From Dyadobacter beijingensis DSM 21582 (GTDB taxonomy: Bacteria; Bacteroidota; Bacteroidia; Cytophagales; Spirosomataceae), in NCBI RefSeq assembly GCF_000382205.1, contig NZ_KB907786.1, forward strand, positions 558,001 through 622,000: a DNA stretch of 64,000 nt. The letters are read 5' to 3'. Made by a program: the position numbers and the translations under genes. Under the pieces are notes generated by a model. That model did not search any database. It was given only the letters and a program-made list of their open reading frames with translations, and was not told where the DNA came from. Of this stretch, positions 34,891 through 43,749 are shown in pieces. The first letter of the stretch is position 1, and the number at the start of each line of letters is the position of its first letter.

Positions 34891-36027
34891 TCACCCCTCC
34901 GGCTGCAACTGCGCTTCTTTCCACCATTGCGTGAAAACCTGGTTGCCTTTTAATTCCACCTTCTGGCCGATGAGCGGGGTTACGAGCGGCATATGCTGCT
35001 TTTCGGCTTCGGCGCTGGCGCGGAGGATAGGCTCGTTCCAGTCGTGGATGGAGAGGGCGAATTTGGCCCAGTGAACAGGCATCAGCTTTTTCGCGCCGAG
35101 CTCACGGGCCGCCGTGACGGTCTCTTCCGGCATCATGTGAATGTATTTCCAGGCTTCGTTGTACTGGCCGCATTCGAGCAGCGCCAGGTCAAATGGCCCG
35201 AATTCCGCGCCGATCCGTTTGAAATGGTTATCATAACCCGAATCACCGCCGATAAAGATTTTCATCGAAGGCGTTTGCAGCACGAATGACACCCACAATG
35301 CACGGTTGCGGCTAAAACCGCGACCGGAGAAATGCCTGCCCGGCGTGATATTCACCTTAAAACCACCGCCCAGGTCGGCGCCTTCGTTCCAGTCCTTTTC
35401 AATGATATTGGCCGCATCGTAGCCCCAGTATTCGAGGTGTTCGGCCGTGCCCAGGCCGGTTACTACTTTTTTGACCTTCGATTTCAATTTCAGGATCGTT
35501 TCATAATCGAGGTGGTCCCAGTGGTCGTGCGAAATGAAGAGGTAGTCGATCGCCGGGAAATCCTCCACTTTGTACACGTCGGTGCCTTTGAAACTTGGCG
35601 TCGTGAATTTGATCGGGGAGGCGCTGCCGCTGAAAACCGGGTCTACGAGGAACGTTTTGCCGTCGAGCTGGATGAAATACGACGAATGCCCGAACCATAC
35701 CAGCACGTCTTCGTCCGGCCGTAAATGCAGCAGATCGGTCTTTTGCGACGGGATCAGCGCGCCGGGGATGTTGTATTTGCTTTTTCCAAAGAAAAATTTC
35801 GTGATAACTTTTGCATAACTGCTGCCCTCGGCGAGGTCGGGTGTGAAGCTCTCGTTTTGAAACTGGCCGTCGCGGTAGTGCGGCGATTTTTTGATGCGTT
35901 CCAGGCGCGCGCCGGCGGGGTGTTTTCCAAATTGGGGTTGCTGCATAAATACAACCGCCGAAATGACGATCAGCGCCAGGATGATGAAGAATATCATGAA
36001 GGAAAATTTAATAGTCCGTTTAGCCAT
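34891..36027 (-). CDS. MBL-fold metallohydrolase, membrane-anchored (UlaG/NAPE-PLD-like)
   Basis: A 378-aa protein with one N-terminal membrane helix (~9-28, FMIFFIILALIVISAVVFMQ) and a metallo-beta-lactamase fold. LVWFGHSSYFIQLDGKTFLVDPVFS opens the fold; FISHDHWDHLDYET is the metal-binding HxHxDH motif; GRHFSGRGFSRN and IGGDSGYDNHFKRIG supply further ligands; MPVHWAKFALS carries the last His. The WFGHSS...DP opening and the HFSGRG block are typical of the NAPE-PLD-like group, which cleaves phosphodiesters of lipids. The substrate is uncertain. Confidence 0.85.
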   Translation of the reverse strand: MAKRTIKFSFMIFFIILALIVISAVVFMQQPQFGKHPAGARLERIKKSPHYRDGQFQNESFTPDLAEGSSYAKVITKFFFGKSKYNIPGALIPSQKTDLLHLRPDEDVLVWFGHSSYFIQLDGKTFLVDPVFSGSASPIKFTTPSFKGTDVYKVEDFPAIDYLFISHDHWDHLDYETILKLKSKVKKVVTGLGTAEHLEYWGYDAANIIEKDWNEGADLGGGFKVNITPGRHFSGRGFSRNRALWVSFVLQTPSMKIFIGGDSGYDNHFKRIGAEFGPFDLALLECGQYNEAWKYIHMMPEETVTAARELGAKKLMPVHWAKFALSIHDWNEPILRASAEAEKQHMPLVTPLIGQKVELKGNQVFTQWWKEAQLQPEG

Positions 36028-36081
36028 AGTATGTGGGAGGGATGTGAAGTTTATGATTGGACGAATGTACGGTTTCTTACG

Positions 36082-36089
36082 TATTTTTG
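36082..36089 (+). promoter_or_regulatory. -7 box of the CocE-ThuA-beta-helix gene cluster
   Basis: TATTTTTG fits TAnnTTTG and lies 31 bases before the ATG at 36121. TTGG at 36057-36060 is a -33 candidate with a slightly long spacer (~22). Confidence 0.5.
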
Positions 36090-36120
36090 AATTTACTTAC
36101 ACAAACAAAAACCGCTGGTT

Positions 36121-37992
36121 ATGAAAAGAAATGTATTGCTGTATTTCCTGTGTTTTCTATCGTCGATGGCCGCCGCCCAGAACGCCGCGCCGGACACCAG
36201 TTGGGTAAAGGCAAACTACACAAAAACAGAGCAATACATTACGATGCGCGACGGTGTGAAGCTTTTTACGGCCATTTACACACCCAAAGACGATTCCCAA
36301 ACGTACCCGATCATCATGCAGCGCACACCCTATTCGGTGAGGCCGTATGGCGAAAGCAACTACCGCCGCTCGCTCGGCCCCAATGCACATCTGATGCGGG
36401 AAAAGTACATTTTCGTGTACCAGGATGCCCGCGGACGGTACAAAAGCGAGGGCAATTTCCGCGAGATGACGCCCGCGATCGCGAACAAGAAGAGTAATAA
36501 GGACGTCGACGAGTCGAGCGACACCTACGATACGGTGGAGTGGCTGTTGAAAAACACTAAAAACAACGGCAAGGTGGGGCAATGGGGCATTTCGTTTCCG
36601 GGCTACTATTCTTCCGCGGGCCTCCCAAATGCACACCCGGCTATGGCCGCCGTTTCGCCCCAGGCGCCCATGTCCGACGAATTTATCGGCGACGATTGCT
36701 ACCATAACGGCGCCTTCTTTCTGATGGATAATTTCGGTTTTTACAGCGGCTTCGACGGCCCTAAAACCAAGGATGGAACCGGTTATAAAAGCCATTTCAA
36801 TGCGGAATACACCGATGCCTATAAGTATTTCCTCGATTTCGGTCCGCTGAAAAAGGCCAATGCGGCACCGTATTTCGCCGATCCGAACTCGATTTGGCGG
36901 CAGACGGTGGCGCATCCGGTATACGACGAGTTTTGGCAATCACGAAATATTAAGAAGCATTTGAAAAACATCAAACCGGCCGTGCTCGTCGTAGGCGGCT
37001 GGTTTGATGCCGAGGATTTGTACGGCGCATTGAAAACCTACGCGGCCATTGAGAAACAGAGTCCGGGCAACAACAATAGGCTCGTCATGGGCCCGTGGAC
37101 GCACGGGGGCTGGGCTGCGCCCGCCTGGAAGGGTTTTGCGCAATACCAGTTCGGTACGGATGTGAACAAATATTACCAGCAGGAGATCGAAACGAAGTTT
37201 TTTAACCATTATCTCAAAGACAAAGGCACATTCGAACAGTCGGAGGTGACGGTTTTTGAAACCGGGACCAATGAGTGGAAGCATTACCAGGAATGGCCGC
37301 CGATCAATGTTCAGCCATTGACATACTATTTCGCAAATGGCGGAAAGATGGCTGCGGCGAGGCTCTTATCCGGACTAGAACCAAGTACTTACGAAAGCGA
37401 TCCGGCGAATCCCGTGCCCTATACCGCCGTGACCAGCGGCCATCGCAACAACGAATACATGGCCGAAGACCAGCGTTTCGCATCGAAACGACCAGATGTG
37501 CTCAGCTTTCAAACGGATTCGTTGACGGAAGACCTTACATTGACGGGTGAAATCGTAGCAAACCTGATGGTGTCGATGACGGGATCGGATGCTGATTTTA
37601 TCGTGAAAGTAATCGATGTATGGCCCGCCGGATCATCCGTACCGGCCGTTAAAGAAGGTGAAAAGGCCATTGACATGAGCGGTTACCAGCAAATGGTGCG
37701 TGCGGAAGTGCTGCGCGGGAAGTTCAGGAACAGTTTCTCCAAGCCGGAGCCGTTTGTAAAAGGCAGGATCGAAAAGGTAACGGTGAAACTGAACGAGGTG
37801 GCGCATACCTTCAAAAAAGGCCACCGCGTGATGGTACAGATCCAGAGCAGCTGGTTCCCGCTCGTCGATCGGAACCCGCAGAAGCTTATGAATATTTTCG
37901 AAGCGTCGGAATCCGATTTTCAAAAATCGCAGATTTCGATTCACCATAATGAAAAGAACCCCAGCAGCATTACCTTACCCGTCATGCGCTGA
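36121..37992 (+). CDS. Secreted CocE/NonD-family hydrolase (X-Pro dipeptidyl-peptidase S15-like)
   Basis: A 623-aa exported serine hydrolase. The signal peptide is MKRNVLLYFLCFLSSMAAAQ. The alpha/beta-hydrolase domain starts at ~35 with MRDGVKLFTAIYTPKD and QRTPYSVRPYG. WGISFPGYYSS (~160) holds the nucleophile Ser; VVGGWFDAEDLYGAL the Asp; GPWTHGGW the His. A jelly-roll C-terminal domain with VSMTGSDADFIVKVIDVWP and HRVMVQIQSSWFPLVDRNPQ completes the CocE/glutaryl-7-ACA acylase architecture. These enzymes cut ester or amide bonds; the natural substrate is unknown. ThuA and beta-helix genes follow on the same strand. Confidence 0.9.
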   Translation: MKRNVLLYFLCFLSSMAAAQNAAPDTSWVKANYTKTEQYITMRDGVKLFTAIYTPKDDSQTYPIIMQRTPYSVRPYGESNYRRSLGPNAHLMREKYIFVYQDARGRYKSEGNFREMTPAIANKKSNKDVDESSDTYDTVEWLLKNTKNNGKVGQWGISFPGYYSSAGLPNAHPAMAAVSPQAPMSDEFIGDDCYHNGAFFLMDNFGFYSGFDGPKTKDGTGYKSHFNAEYTDAYKYFLDFGPLKKANAAPYFADPNSIWRQTVAHPVYDEFWQSRNIKKHLKNIKPAVLVVGGWFDAEDLYGALKTYAAIEKQSPGNNNRLVMGPWTHGGWAAPAWKGFAQYQFGTDVNKYYQQEIETKFFNHYLKDKGTFEQSEVTVFETGTNEWKHYQEWPPINVQPLTYYFANGGKMAAARLLSGLEPSTYESDPANPVPYTAVTSGHRNNEYMAEDQRFASKRPDVLSFQTDSLTEDLTLTGEIVANLMVSMTGSDADFIVKVIDVWPAGSSVPAVKEGEKAIDMSGYQQMVRAEVLRGKFRNSFSKPEPFVKGRIEKVTVKLNEVAHTFKKGHRVMVQIQSSWFPLVDRNPQKLMNIFEASESDFQKSQISIHHNEKNPSSITLPVMR

Positions 37993-38040
37993 CAACAAGA
38001 CAATACCCTTTTATCCTAAATCCCTTTAATCCTAAATCCT

Positions 38041-38817
38041 ATGAAAAATGCATTCGGGAAAATCCCGGTTTGTTTGGTCGCGCTGTGGCTTGCCGCCGGC
38101 GTGACAGATGCCTGGGCACAGGCCAGATCCACGTTCCATGTGCTCGCGATGGCCGAGCCCGGCGGTCACCACATTGCCTATTCCAAAGCCGCACGTCCCT
38201 GGCTCGACTCGCTGGCGGAGAAAGAGCATTTCACGATCGACTACGTCAGCAATACCGACCCGATCAATGAGTCGTATTTGTCTAAATATCAGCTTATTAT
38301 TCAACTTGACTATGTGCCTTATACCTGGAAGCCCGAGGCCGCGGCCGCATTCGAAAAGTATATCGATGAAGGCAAAGGCGGCTGGATCGGTTTTCACCAT
38401 GCCACATTGCTCGGGGAATTTGACGGCTATAAAATCTGGCCGTGGTTTCAGGATTTTATGGGCGGTATTCGATACAAAAACTACATCGCCGATTTTGCCG
38501 CCGCGACCGTAAAAATCGAGAAGGGCAAGCACCCGATCATGAAGGGTGTGCCGGCGTCATTTCCGGTGAAAAAGGAAGAATGGTACATCTACGATAAAAG
38601 CCCGCGGCCGAACGTGGAGGTGATCGCGAGTGTCGACGAAAGCAGTTATAGCCCCGATTCGAAGATCAAAATGGGTGACCACCCGGTCATTTGGTCGAAT
38701 CCTAAAAAGAAGGCGAAGAATGTGTACATTTTCATGGGGCATTCGCCGGTGCTGTTCGAAAGCGCTGTTTACAAAACCATTTTCAAAAACGCCATTCTCT
38801 GGGCCGCCAAAAAATAA
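38041..38817 (+). CDS. Secreted ThuA-domain protein
   Basis: A 258-aa exported protein with a signal peptide ending AWAQA. It has the ThuA fold, related to class I glutamine amidotransferases but without the catalytic Cys: YSKAARPWLDSL, YQLIIQLDYVPYTW, AFEKYIDEGKGGWIGFHHATLLG, MGDHPVIWSNPKKKAKNVYIFMGHSPVLFE and AILWAAKK. ThuA proteins are tied to trehalose and other carbohydrate use, with biochemistry poorly defined. Six bases separate its stop from the beta-helix gene, so the two are coupled. Confidence 0.9.
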   Translation: MKNAFGKIPVCLVALWLAAGVTDAWAQARSTFHVLAMAEPGGHHIAYSKAARPWLDSLAEKEHFTIDYVSNTDPINESYLSKYQLIIQLDYVPYTWKPEAAAAFEKYIDEGKGGWIGFHHATLLGEFDGYKIWPWFQDFMGGIRYKNYIADFAAATVKIEKGKHPIMKGVPASFPVKKEEWYIYDKSPRPNVEVIASVDESSYSPDSKIKMGDHPVIWSNPKKKAKNVYIFMGHSPVLFESAVYKTIFKNAILWAAKK

Positions 38818-38823
38818 CCGGAT

Positions 38824-41817
38824 ATGCTGACAAGAATTCTGATGGCTGTGCTGATCATATCGGTACAGCAGTTTTGCTTTGGGCAAAGAAAGAAGGGCGA
38901 AGTTTCGCAAACGCCTGAAAGTAAGTCGTTTTACCAAGCGCGGCTAAACGACGAAGACGCCGTTTATTTTACCCCGGAAAACTTCAAAATCACCGGCGAC
39001 GGCAAAACCGACGTCTCCGACGAGTTGCAAAGGGCAATCAACGAGGTGAAAACCAACTTTAATTTCGGGATCGTGTTCATTCCGGAGGGGACCTACCAAA
39101 TCAGCAAGACGATTTACATCCCTACGGCTGTCCGCGTGATCGGTTATGGCAAAAAGCGGCCGGTGATCGTGCTGGCCGACAATGCGCCGGGGTACCAGGA
39201 GGCATACCCGCAGGACAAGGGCCACGCGAAATATATGTTCTGGTTCACTTCGTCGATCCCGAAAGAGGGCCAGCCAGTGCCGGATGCGGGCGCGAGTACA
39301 TTTTACAGCGCCATGTCGAATGTGGACCTGCGGATTGGTGCGGGTAACCCGTCGGCGGTGGCATTGCGGACGCATTTCGCCCAGCATAGCTTCATTTCGC
39401 ACGTGGACATACACGCGGGGAGCGGGAAAGCCGGGATGTTCGATGTGGGGAATGAAATGGAAGATGTACGTTTTTTCGGGGGTGAATATGGCATTTATAC
39501 GTTCAAACCGTCGCCGGGATGGCAGTTTATGATGGTGGACACCTATTTCGAAGGGCAGCGTAAAGCGGCAATCCGTTCGCAGGAGTCGGGACTTACCATT
39601 GTGCGAATGACCGTGAAGAATGTACCAACGGTATTGGAGATCAATCCCGATTTTTATGAAAAACTCTTTATCGAAGACAGCCGGTTCGAAAACGTCAGCG
39701 GGCCCGCATTGGTGATCAGCAATGAAAACAATGCGTATACGCAGGTCAGTTTGAGAAATGTGGATTGTAAAAAAGTGCCGGTACTGGCCCGTTTCAGGAC
39801 TAGCGGCAGGCAAATCGAGGGGCAGGGCGACATTTATAAGGTCAGAACATTGACCCACGGCCTGCAAATGGCGTCCCTCGACGCCCGGCCGGCACATACT
39901 ACCACACAGGAGATCGAACCATTGAAAACCGGGCCATTACCTGCGGCCAAGGACATTCCGGCATTTCCGGCCATCGCTACCTGGGCCAACCTGAAAGCGC
40001 TTGGCGCGAAAGGCGACGGCGTTACCGACGATACGAAGGCTATCCAGGCAGCCATCGATCAGCATGAGACCATTTACGTCCCGCAAGGCTGGTACCGTAT
40101 TACCGAGACATTGAAGTTGAAAGCGAAAACTGCGCTCATTGGCCTCAATCCCGTTTCGACCCAGTTCATTCTGCACGATAACACCGAGGCATTCGGCAGC
40201 TTCGGCCCTCCGAAACCGATGATGGAGTCCCCACAGGGCGGTACCAATATCCTGTCGGGCATCGGGATTTCCACGGCCGCGAGCAACACACGGGCGGTGG
40301 GCCTGAAATGGATGGCAGGAGCCAATTCGTATGTGAATGATGTCAAATTCCTCGGCGGCCACGGCAACATTACCCGTAAAAGACCGGGGCAGGAGGCCGT
40401 GAATAATTCGTCGCACGTCGGGAACGAGCAGCACTGGGATACCCAATACTGGAGCCTTTGGATAACCAATGGCGGCGGTGGCACATTCAAGAATATCTGG
40501 ACTGCGAATACCTTCGCATCCGCGGGCACGTACGTGTCGAACACGAGCACGCCCGGGCGCGTGTATGCGATGTCGGTGGAGCACCATGTGCGGAATGAGG
40601 TGCGGTTCAAAAATGTATCGAACTGGAAGGTTTATGCATTGCAATTGGAGGAGGAAAGTAAGGAAAGCTCGAATTGCCAGCCGTTGGAAATTGAGTCTTG
40701 CGACAATATGTTGTTCGCGAATTTGTACATGTTCCGCGTGATCCGCGTCAGTACGCCCTATCCGCATTCAATCCGCTCGTGGAACAACGGGAAGCTGGAA
40801 TTTCTGAACGTGCATAATTATAGCCAGACCAAGTACCCGTCCACGATCCCGCTCTACGACGTCAATTCGGGGCTGGAAGTGCGGCCGTGGGAATTTGCCC
40901 GGTTGGTTATCGATAATCCCAAACCGCGTGCGGTGGATTTGCAGCCTGGCAAAGTGGTGCAGTTGGCGAAAGGTTTTGAGTTTGCGGACGGTATTTGCCG
41001 GGATAGCAAAGGCAATGTGTATTTCAGTGAGTCGCGGGCGCGGCGCATTTACAAATGGTGGGCGGAGACAAATGCATTGAACCTTGTGGCGGATTTCCCA
41101 TGGGAGCCGCTTTCGCTGGGAATGGATACGAAGGATAATTTACTTGTAGTATTCAAATATATTCCCAAGCCCGGCTACCTCCTTGGCGGCAAGCCAGAAA
41201 CGTTCCCTAACCCGCCCGACGCCTCGGGTACCTCGTTCAGTGGCTGGGGCAACAATGGTTTCGGTACCCTTGTGTATGCCATGAACCCCGAAAAGGCCGA
41301 AGAAACGATGCATTTGCTCCCGAAGTTGCCTTTGAATCAGGTCAAAGGCATTGCCCGAACGCTCAACCCATCCAACCGCCGCCGCGATTCGGGCGATTTT
41401 CTGAAAGTAAGTACCAATCAGTTTACCGAATGCTGGCTCGCACCCGACGGAGCGACTATCGTGCCGGTGGTGTACGACCTGGCGCGGTCGAATGCATTGG
41501 TAGAAGGTTATCCTGGTAAAGTCCTTTATGGTACCGATGAATATCTGAAAAGAACATTCCGTTTTAATGTCGGCCCGGAAGGACATTTGTCGGAACCGCA
41601 ACTATTTGCCGAAAAAGGCGAGTTCAGCTCGGCGGTAGATAGCGAAGGCAATGTGTATATCGCCGACGGGCAGGTGTATGTGCTCGATCCTGCGGGCAAT
41701 GAGATCAGGGTGATCGAAACACCAGAGCGGCCTTCGACGATCGTGGTAGGCGGCCTGCGCGGCGATACGCTTTTTATCACCGGTCGCAATGCATTGTATG
41801 CTGTGAAAATCAGATAG
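38824..41817 (+). CDS. Secreted protein: two pectate-lyase-3 beta-helices fused to an SMP-30/NHL-like propeller
   Basis: A 997-aa exported protein (signal peptide ends CFGQ). Beta-helix 1 (~45-370) opens FKITGDGKTDVSDELQRAINE with VFIPEGTYQISKTI. Beta-helix 2 (~385-700) opens LKALGAKGDGVTDDTKAIQAA with IYVPQGWYRITETLKL. Both 'GDG.TDD..AI..A' starts are the hallmark of Pectate_lyase_3/GH28-like helices. The C-terminal third (~725-997) has propeller motifs: FADGICRDSKGNVYFSESRARRIYKW, LSLGMDTKDNLLVV and SAVDSEGNVYIADGQVYVLD, as in gluconolactonase/SMP-30 proteins. The combination suggests handling of a uronate-containing or other complex glycan. A catalytic assignment is not possible by eye. 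Confidence 0.85.
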   Translation: MLTRILMAVLIISVQQFCFGQRKKGEVSQTPESKSFYQARLNDEDAVYFTPENFKITGDGKTDVSDELQRAINEVKTNFNFGIVFIPEGTYQISKTIYIPTAVRVIGYGKKRPVIVLADNAPGYQEAYPQDKGHAKYMFWFTSSIPKEGQPVPDAGASTFYSAMSNVDLRIGAGNPSAVALRTHFAQHSFISHVDIHAGSGKAGMFDVGNEMEDVRFFGGEYGIYTFKPSPGWQFMMVDTYFEGQRKAAIRSQESGLTIVRMTVKNVPTVLEINPDFYEKLFIEDSRFENVSGPALVISNENNAYTQVSLRNVDCKKVPVLARFRTSGRQIEGQGDIYKVRTLTHGLQMASLDARPAHTTTQEIEPLKTGPLPAAKDIPAFPAIATWANLKALGAKGDGVTDDTKAIQAAIDQHETIYVPQGWYRITETLKLKAKTALIGLNPVSTQFILHDNTEAFGSFGPPKPMMESPQGGTNILSGIGISTAASNTRAVGLKWMAGANSYVNDVKFLGGHGNITRKRPGQEAVNNSSHVGNEQHWDTQYWSLWITNGGGGTFKNIWTANTFASAGTYVSNTSTPGRVYAMSVEHHVRNEVRFKNVSNWKVYALQLEEESKESSNCQPLEIESCDNMLFANLYMFRVIRVSTPYPHSIRSWNNGKLEFLNVHNYSQTKYPSTIPLYDVNSGLEVRPWEFARLVIDNPKPRAVDLQPGKVVQLAKGFEFADGICRDSKGNVYFSESRARRIYKWWAETNALNLVADFPWEPLSLGMDTKDNLLVVFKYIPKPGYLLGGKPETFPNPPDASGTSFSGWGNNGFGTLVYAMNPEKAEETMHLLPKLPLNQVKGIARTLNPSNRRRDSGDFLKVSTNQFTECWLAPDGATIVPVVYDLARSNALVEGYPGKVLYGTDEYLKRTFRFNVGPEGHLSEPQLFAEKGEFSSAVDSEGNVYIADGQVYVLDPAGNEIRVIETPERPSTIVVGGLRGDTLFITGRNALYAVKIR

Positions 41818-41826
41818 TAACGATCC

Positions 41827-41863
41827 AAACGGCTGGCAGTTCAATCAAGTGCCAGCCGTTTTT
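41827..41863 (+). terminator. Bidirectional terminator between the beta-helix and phosphatase genes
   Basis: AAACGGCTGGCA pairs with TGCCAGCCGTTT around an 11-base loop, followed by T-rich sequence. It sits in the 50-base gap between the convergent genes. Confidence 0.85.
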
Positions 41864-41867
41864 GTGC

Positions 41868-43271
41868 TTAATTAATGCCCTTGCGCTTCTTATATTCCTG
41901 ATAACGCTGGTTATATTCTTTCAGCTCTTCCTCCTTGAATGTCTTCATATAATGCTCCGGCAGGTCGAGGCGCTCTTTCATCTTTAATGTATTCGAAAGT
42001 TCCACGAGCGTATTCACACCGTTTTTGTCTTTGTTCAAATCAAATGCATCATATAAATCGCCATTCACGGTAAAAGCCTTGAATGCCAGTTTGTTTTGAT
42101 CAATGGTTATGGCCTGGTACAATTGCGTGTTGGAAGCCGCGCGGTCCATCCAGTTTTGCAAACCGATATCATACATTTTCGGGCCGCTCACGGAGACCAC
42201 ATAAATGGGGCCGTCGGGCTTTTTCCGGCTTTGTCCAACGGGAATGTTCAGTCCGCGGCCATAGGTATGGTCGTGGCCTTGGAGCACGATATCGACTTTG
42301 TGTTTTTTGTACAATGGCTCCATTTTCTGACGCCATTCGTCATTATCCCGGCCGTTTTTGGTGGAATAAATAGGGTGGTGGTGCACGACGACCGTCCAGC
42401 GGTGGGGATTGTTCGTCATCACCCGCTCGAACCAGGCCGCTTGTTTTTTCATCGTCGTCGAGTCGAGAATGGCGGCTTGCGAATCGAGGGAAATGAAGCG
42501 CACGCCCTGGTAATCTACGTAATAGGCTGTTTCTGACAGGCCTTCCGGGCCATTTTCCGGCAATGCAAACTGCGGTTTCCAGTGCCGGGACACGAAGAGG
42601 TTCCTTTTCTCGTCGCGAAAATATTCGTGGTTGCCCGGCGTGGCCAGGTTCGGCACCATGCCGTTGATCCAGCCGCCTGCTTCGAACCATTCGCCCCACT
42701 GGTAATCGGCATTCGAATTGTTGATCAGGTCACCGGCGTGGATCATGAGGTTCGCCTTCGGCATCGTGGCAAATGCCCCGCGCACGGCCCGTGACCACAG
42801 CGAGCGAATATCGTTCTGCGCATCCCCGAAATACAAAAACGAAACCGGGGCTGGCTTGTCCGAAGCTGTTTTGAAATGGAACCACTCGCTCCAGGACTTC
42901 CCGTCACCGACGCGGTACACATATTGCGTGGCCGGTTTGAGGTCGCCGAAATTGGCTTCGTGGTAATGCACCGTCTTGCCGTCGAGCACGACTTTGTGCG
43001 TCGCCGCCTGCACCGTGCGCGCTTTGGCCGGGAAATCGGGCGACGGATCAGCCTCGTGAATGGCCGCTATGGCATTGGAAACGGTGGAATCGGTGCGCCA
43101 GTTGACGGCCTGAGACGTAGCCGGGTCACCTTTGTAGCCGAGAATAACCCTGTCGGGGAACGCCGATGCCGGGTAGCTTTTGTTTTCCTGGGCGTGCGTC
43201 GCAGCCGCACCGGCAGCTAATAGTATTCCCGCGAAAATGAATCTGAAGTATAAATGACTGAAAGACTGCAT
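41868..43271 (-). CDS. Secreted purple-acid-phosphatase-like metallophosphoesterase
   Basis: A 467-aa exported enzyme (signal peptide ends ATHAQ). An N-terminal fibronectin-like purple acid phosphatase domain (~30-125: VILGYKGDPATSQAVNWRTD, GDLKPATQYVYRVGDG) precedes the catalytic metallophosphoesterase domain. All metal motifs are present: FLYFGDAQND, MIHAGDLINN, TPGNHEYF, VVHHHPIYS and VLQGHDHTYGRG. It hydrolyses phosphate mono- or diesters outside the cytoplasm. The start is set at MQSFSHLYFRF. It is convergent with the glycan cluster and could liberate phosphate from organic sources. Confidence 0.92.
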   Translation of the reverse strand: MQSFSHLYFRFIFAGILLAAGAAATHAQENKSYPASAFPDRVILGYKGDPATSQAVNWRTDSTVSNAIAAIHEADPSPDFPAKARTVQAATHKVVLDGKTVHYHEANFGDLKPATQYVYRVGDGKSWSEWFHFKTASDKPAPVSFLYFGDAQNDIRSLWSRAVRGAFATMPKANLMIHAGDLINNSNADYQWGEWFEAGGWINGMVPNLATPGNHEYFRDEKRNLFVSRHWKPQFALPENGPEGLSETAYYVDYQGVRFISLDSQAAILDSTTMKKQAAWFERVMTNNPHRWTVVVHHHPIYSTKNGRDNDEWRQKMEPLYKKHKVDIVLQGHDHTYGRGLNIPVGQSRKKPDGPIYVVSVSGPKMYDIGLQNWMDRAASNTQLYQAITIDQNKLAFKAFTVNGDLYDAFDLNKDKNGVNTLVELSNTLKMKERLDLPEHYMKTFKEEELKEYNQRYQEYKKRKGIN

Positions 43272-43338
43272 AGGAGCTCGAAGCAAATTGTGGTCACAAT
43301 ATTACCCCTTTGCCATGCATTCGGACTAGTTGCGCGGT

Positions 43339-43671
43339 TCATTTTACAGTTTGATAATATTGAGGGTGGTGCAGCGATACTTGCTCAAGGGTGATAGTGA
43401 CGAATGAAGTTTCAATGTCGGCAAGGAGATTTCCCACCTAAATGGTTTGGTGCTCCATTACCACCATTTCGCTCCGGCGGTATGTGCCGCGCCAGTGTGG
43501 CGGCAACAGATGCTCGGTTAGCACGCGGTGCGCTTGCAGGAAATGAGCTGGCGTAAGCCGGTTTTCCCTGGCATAAATGTAAGCTCGGAAGAGGTCGTTG
43601 GGCTTTTGCGTCAGTTCCGGCGGATATTCGATGTGCTGGATTTTATGTTTGACGTAGCTGTCGATTTCCAT
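43339..43671 (-). pseudogene. Fic-family protein remnant with an internal stop
   Basis: From 43671 the frame reads DLFRAYIYARENRLTPAHF, LQAHRVLTEHLL and RGTYRRSEMVVMEHQTI, then TAG at 43438, and continues in the same frame NLLADIETSFVTITLEQV before a stop at 43339. The first part matches the region before the catalytic core of Bacteroidota Fic AMP-transferases ('DIYRAY..A..N.L....L..HK.L..HLL....G.YR'); the second resembles their 'LF.DI…LT.EQV' stretch, with ~15 residues missing between. The HPFxxGNGR catalytic motif is absent. It is therefore a nonsense-interrupted, truncated copy. The bases around it (43272-43338) hold nothing else. Confidence 0.5.
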
Positions 43672-43720
43672 GGGTTCACCCTCGATTTTGGACGAAGTGA
43701 TCTTTCAATTCCAAAACCCC

Positions 43721-43728
43721 TACCTTTG
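43721..43728 (+). promoter_or_regulatory. -7 box of the radical SAM gene
   Basis: TACCTTTG matches TAnnTTTG exactly. It implies a transcript start near 43735, which supports the GTG at 43750 as start codon and excludes in-frame ATGs further upstream. The -33 region is weak. Confidence 0.55.
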
Positions 43729-43749
43729 CACCGAAGAAAACGCGCATCC

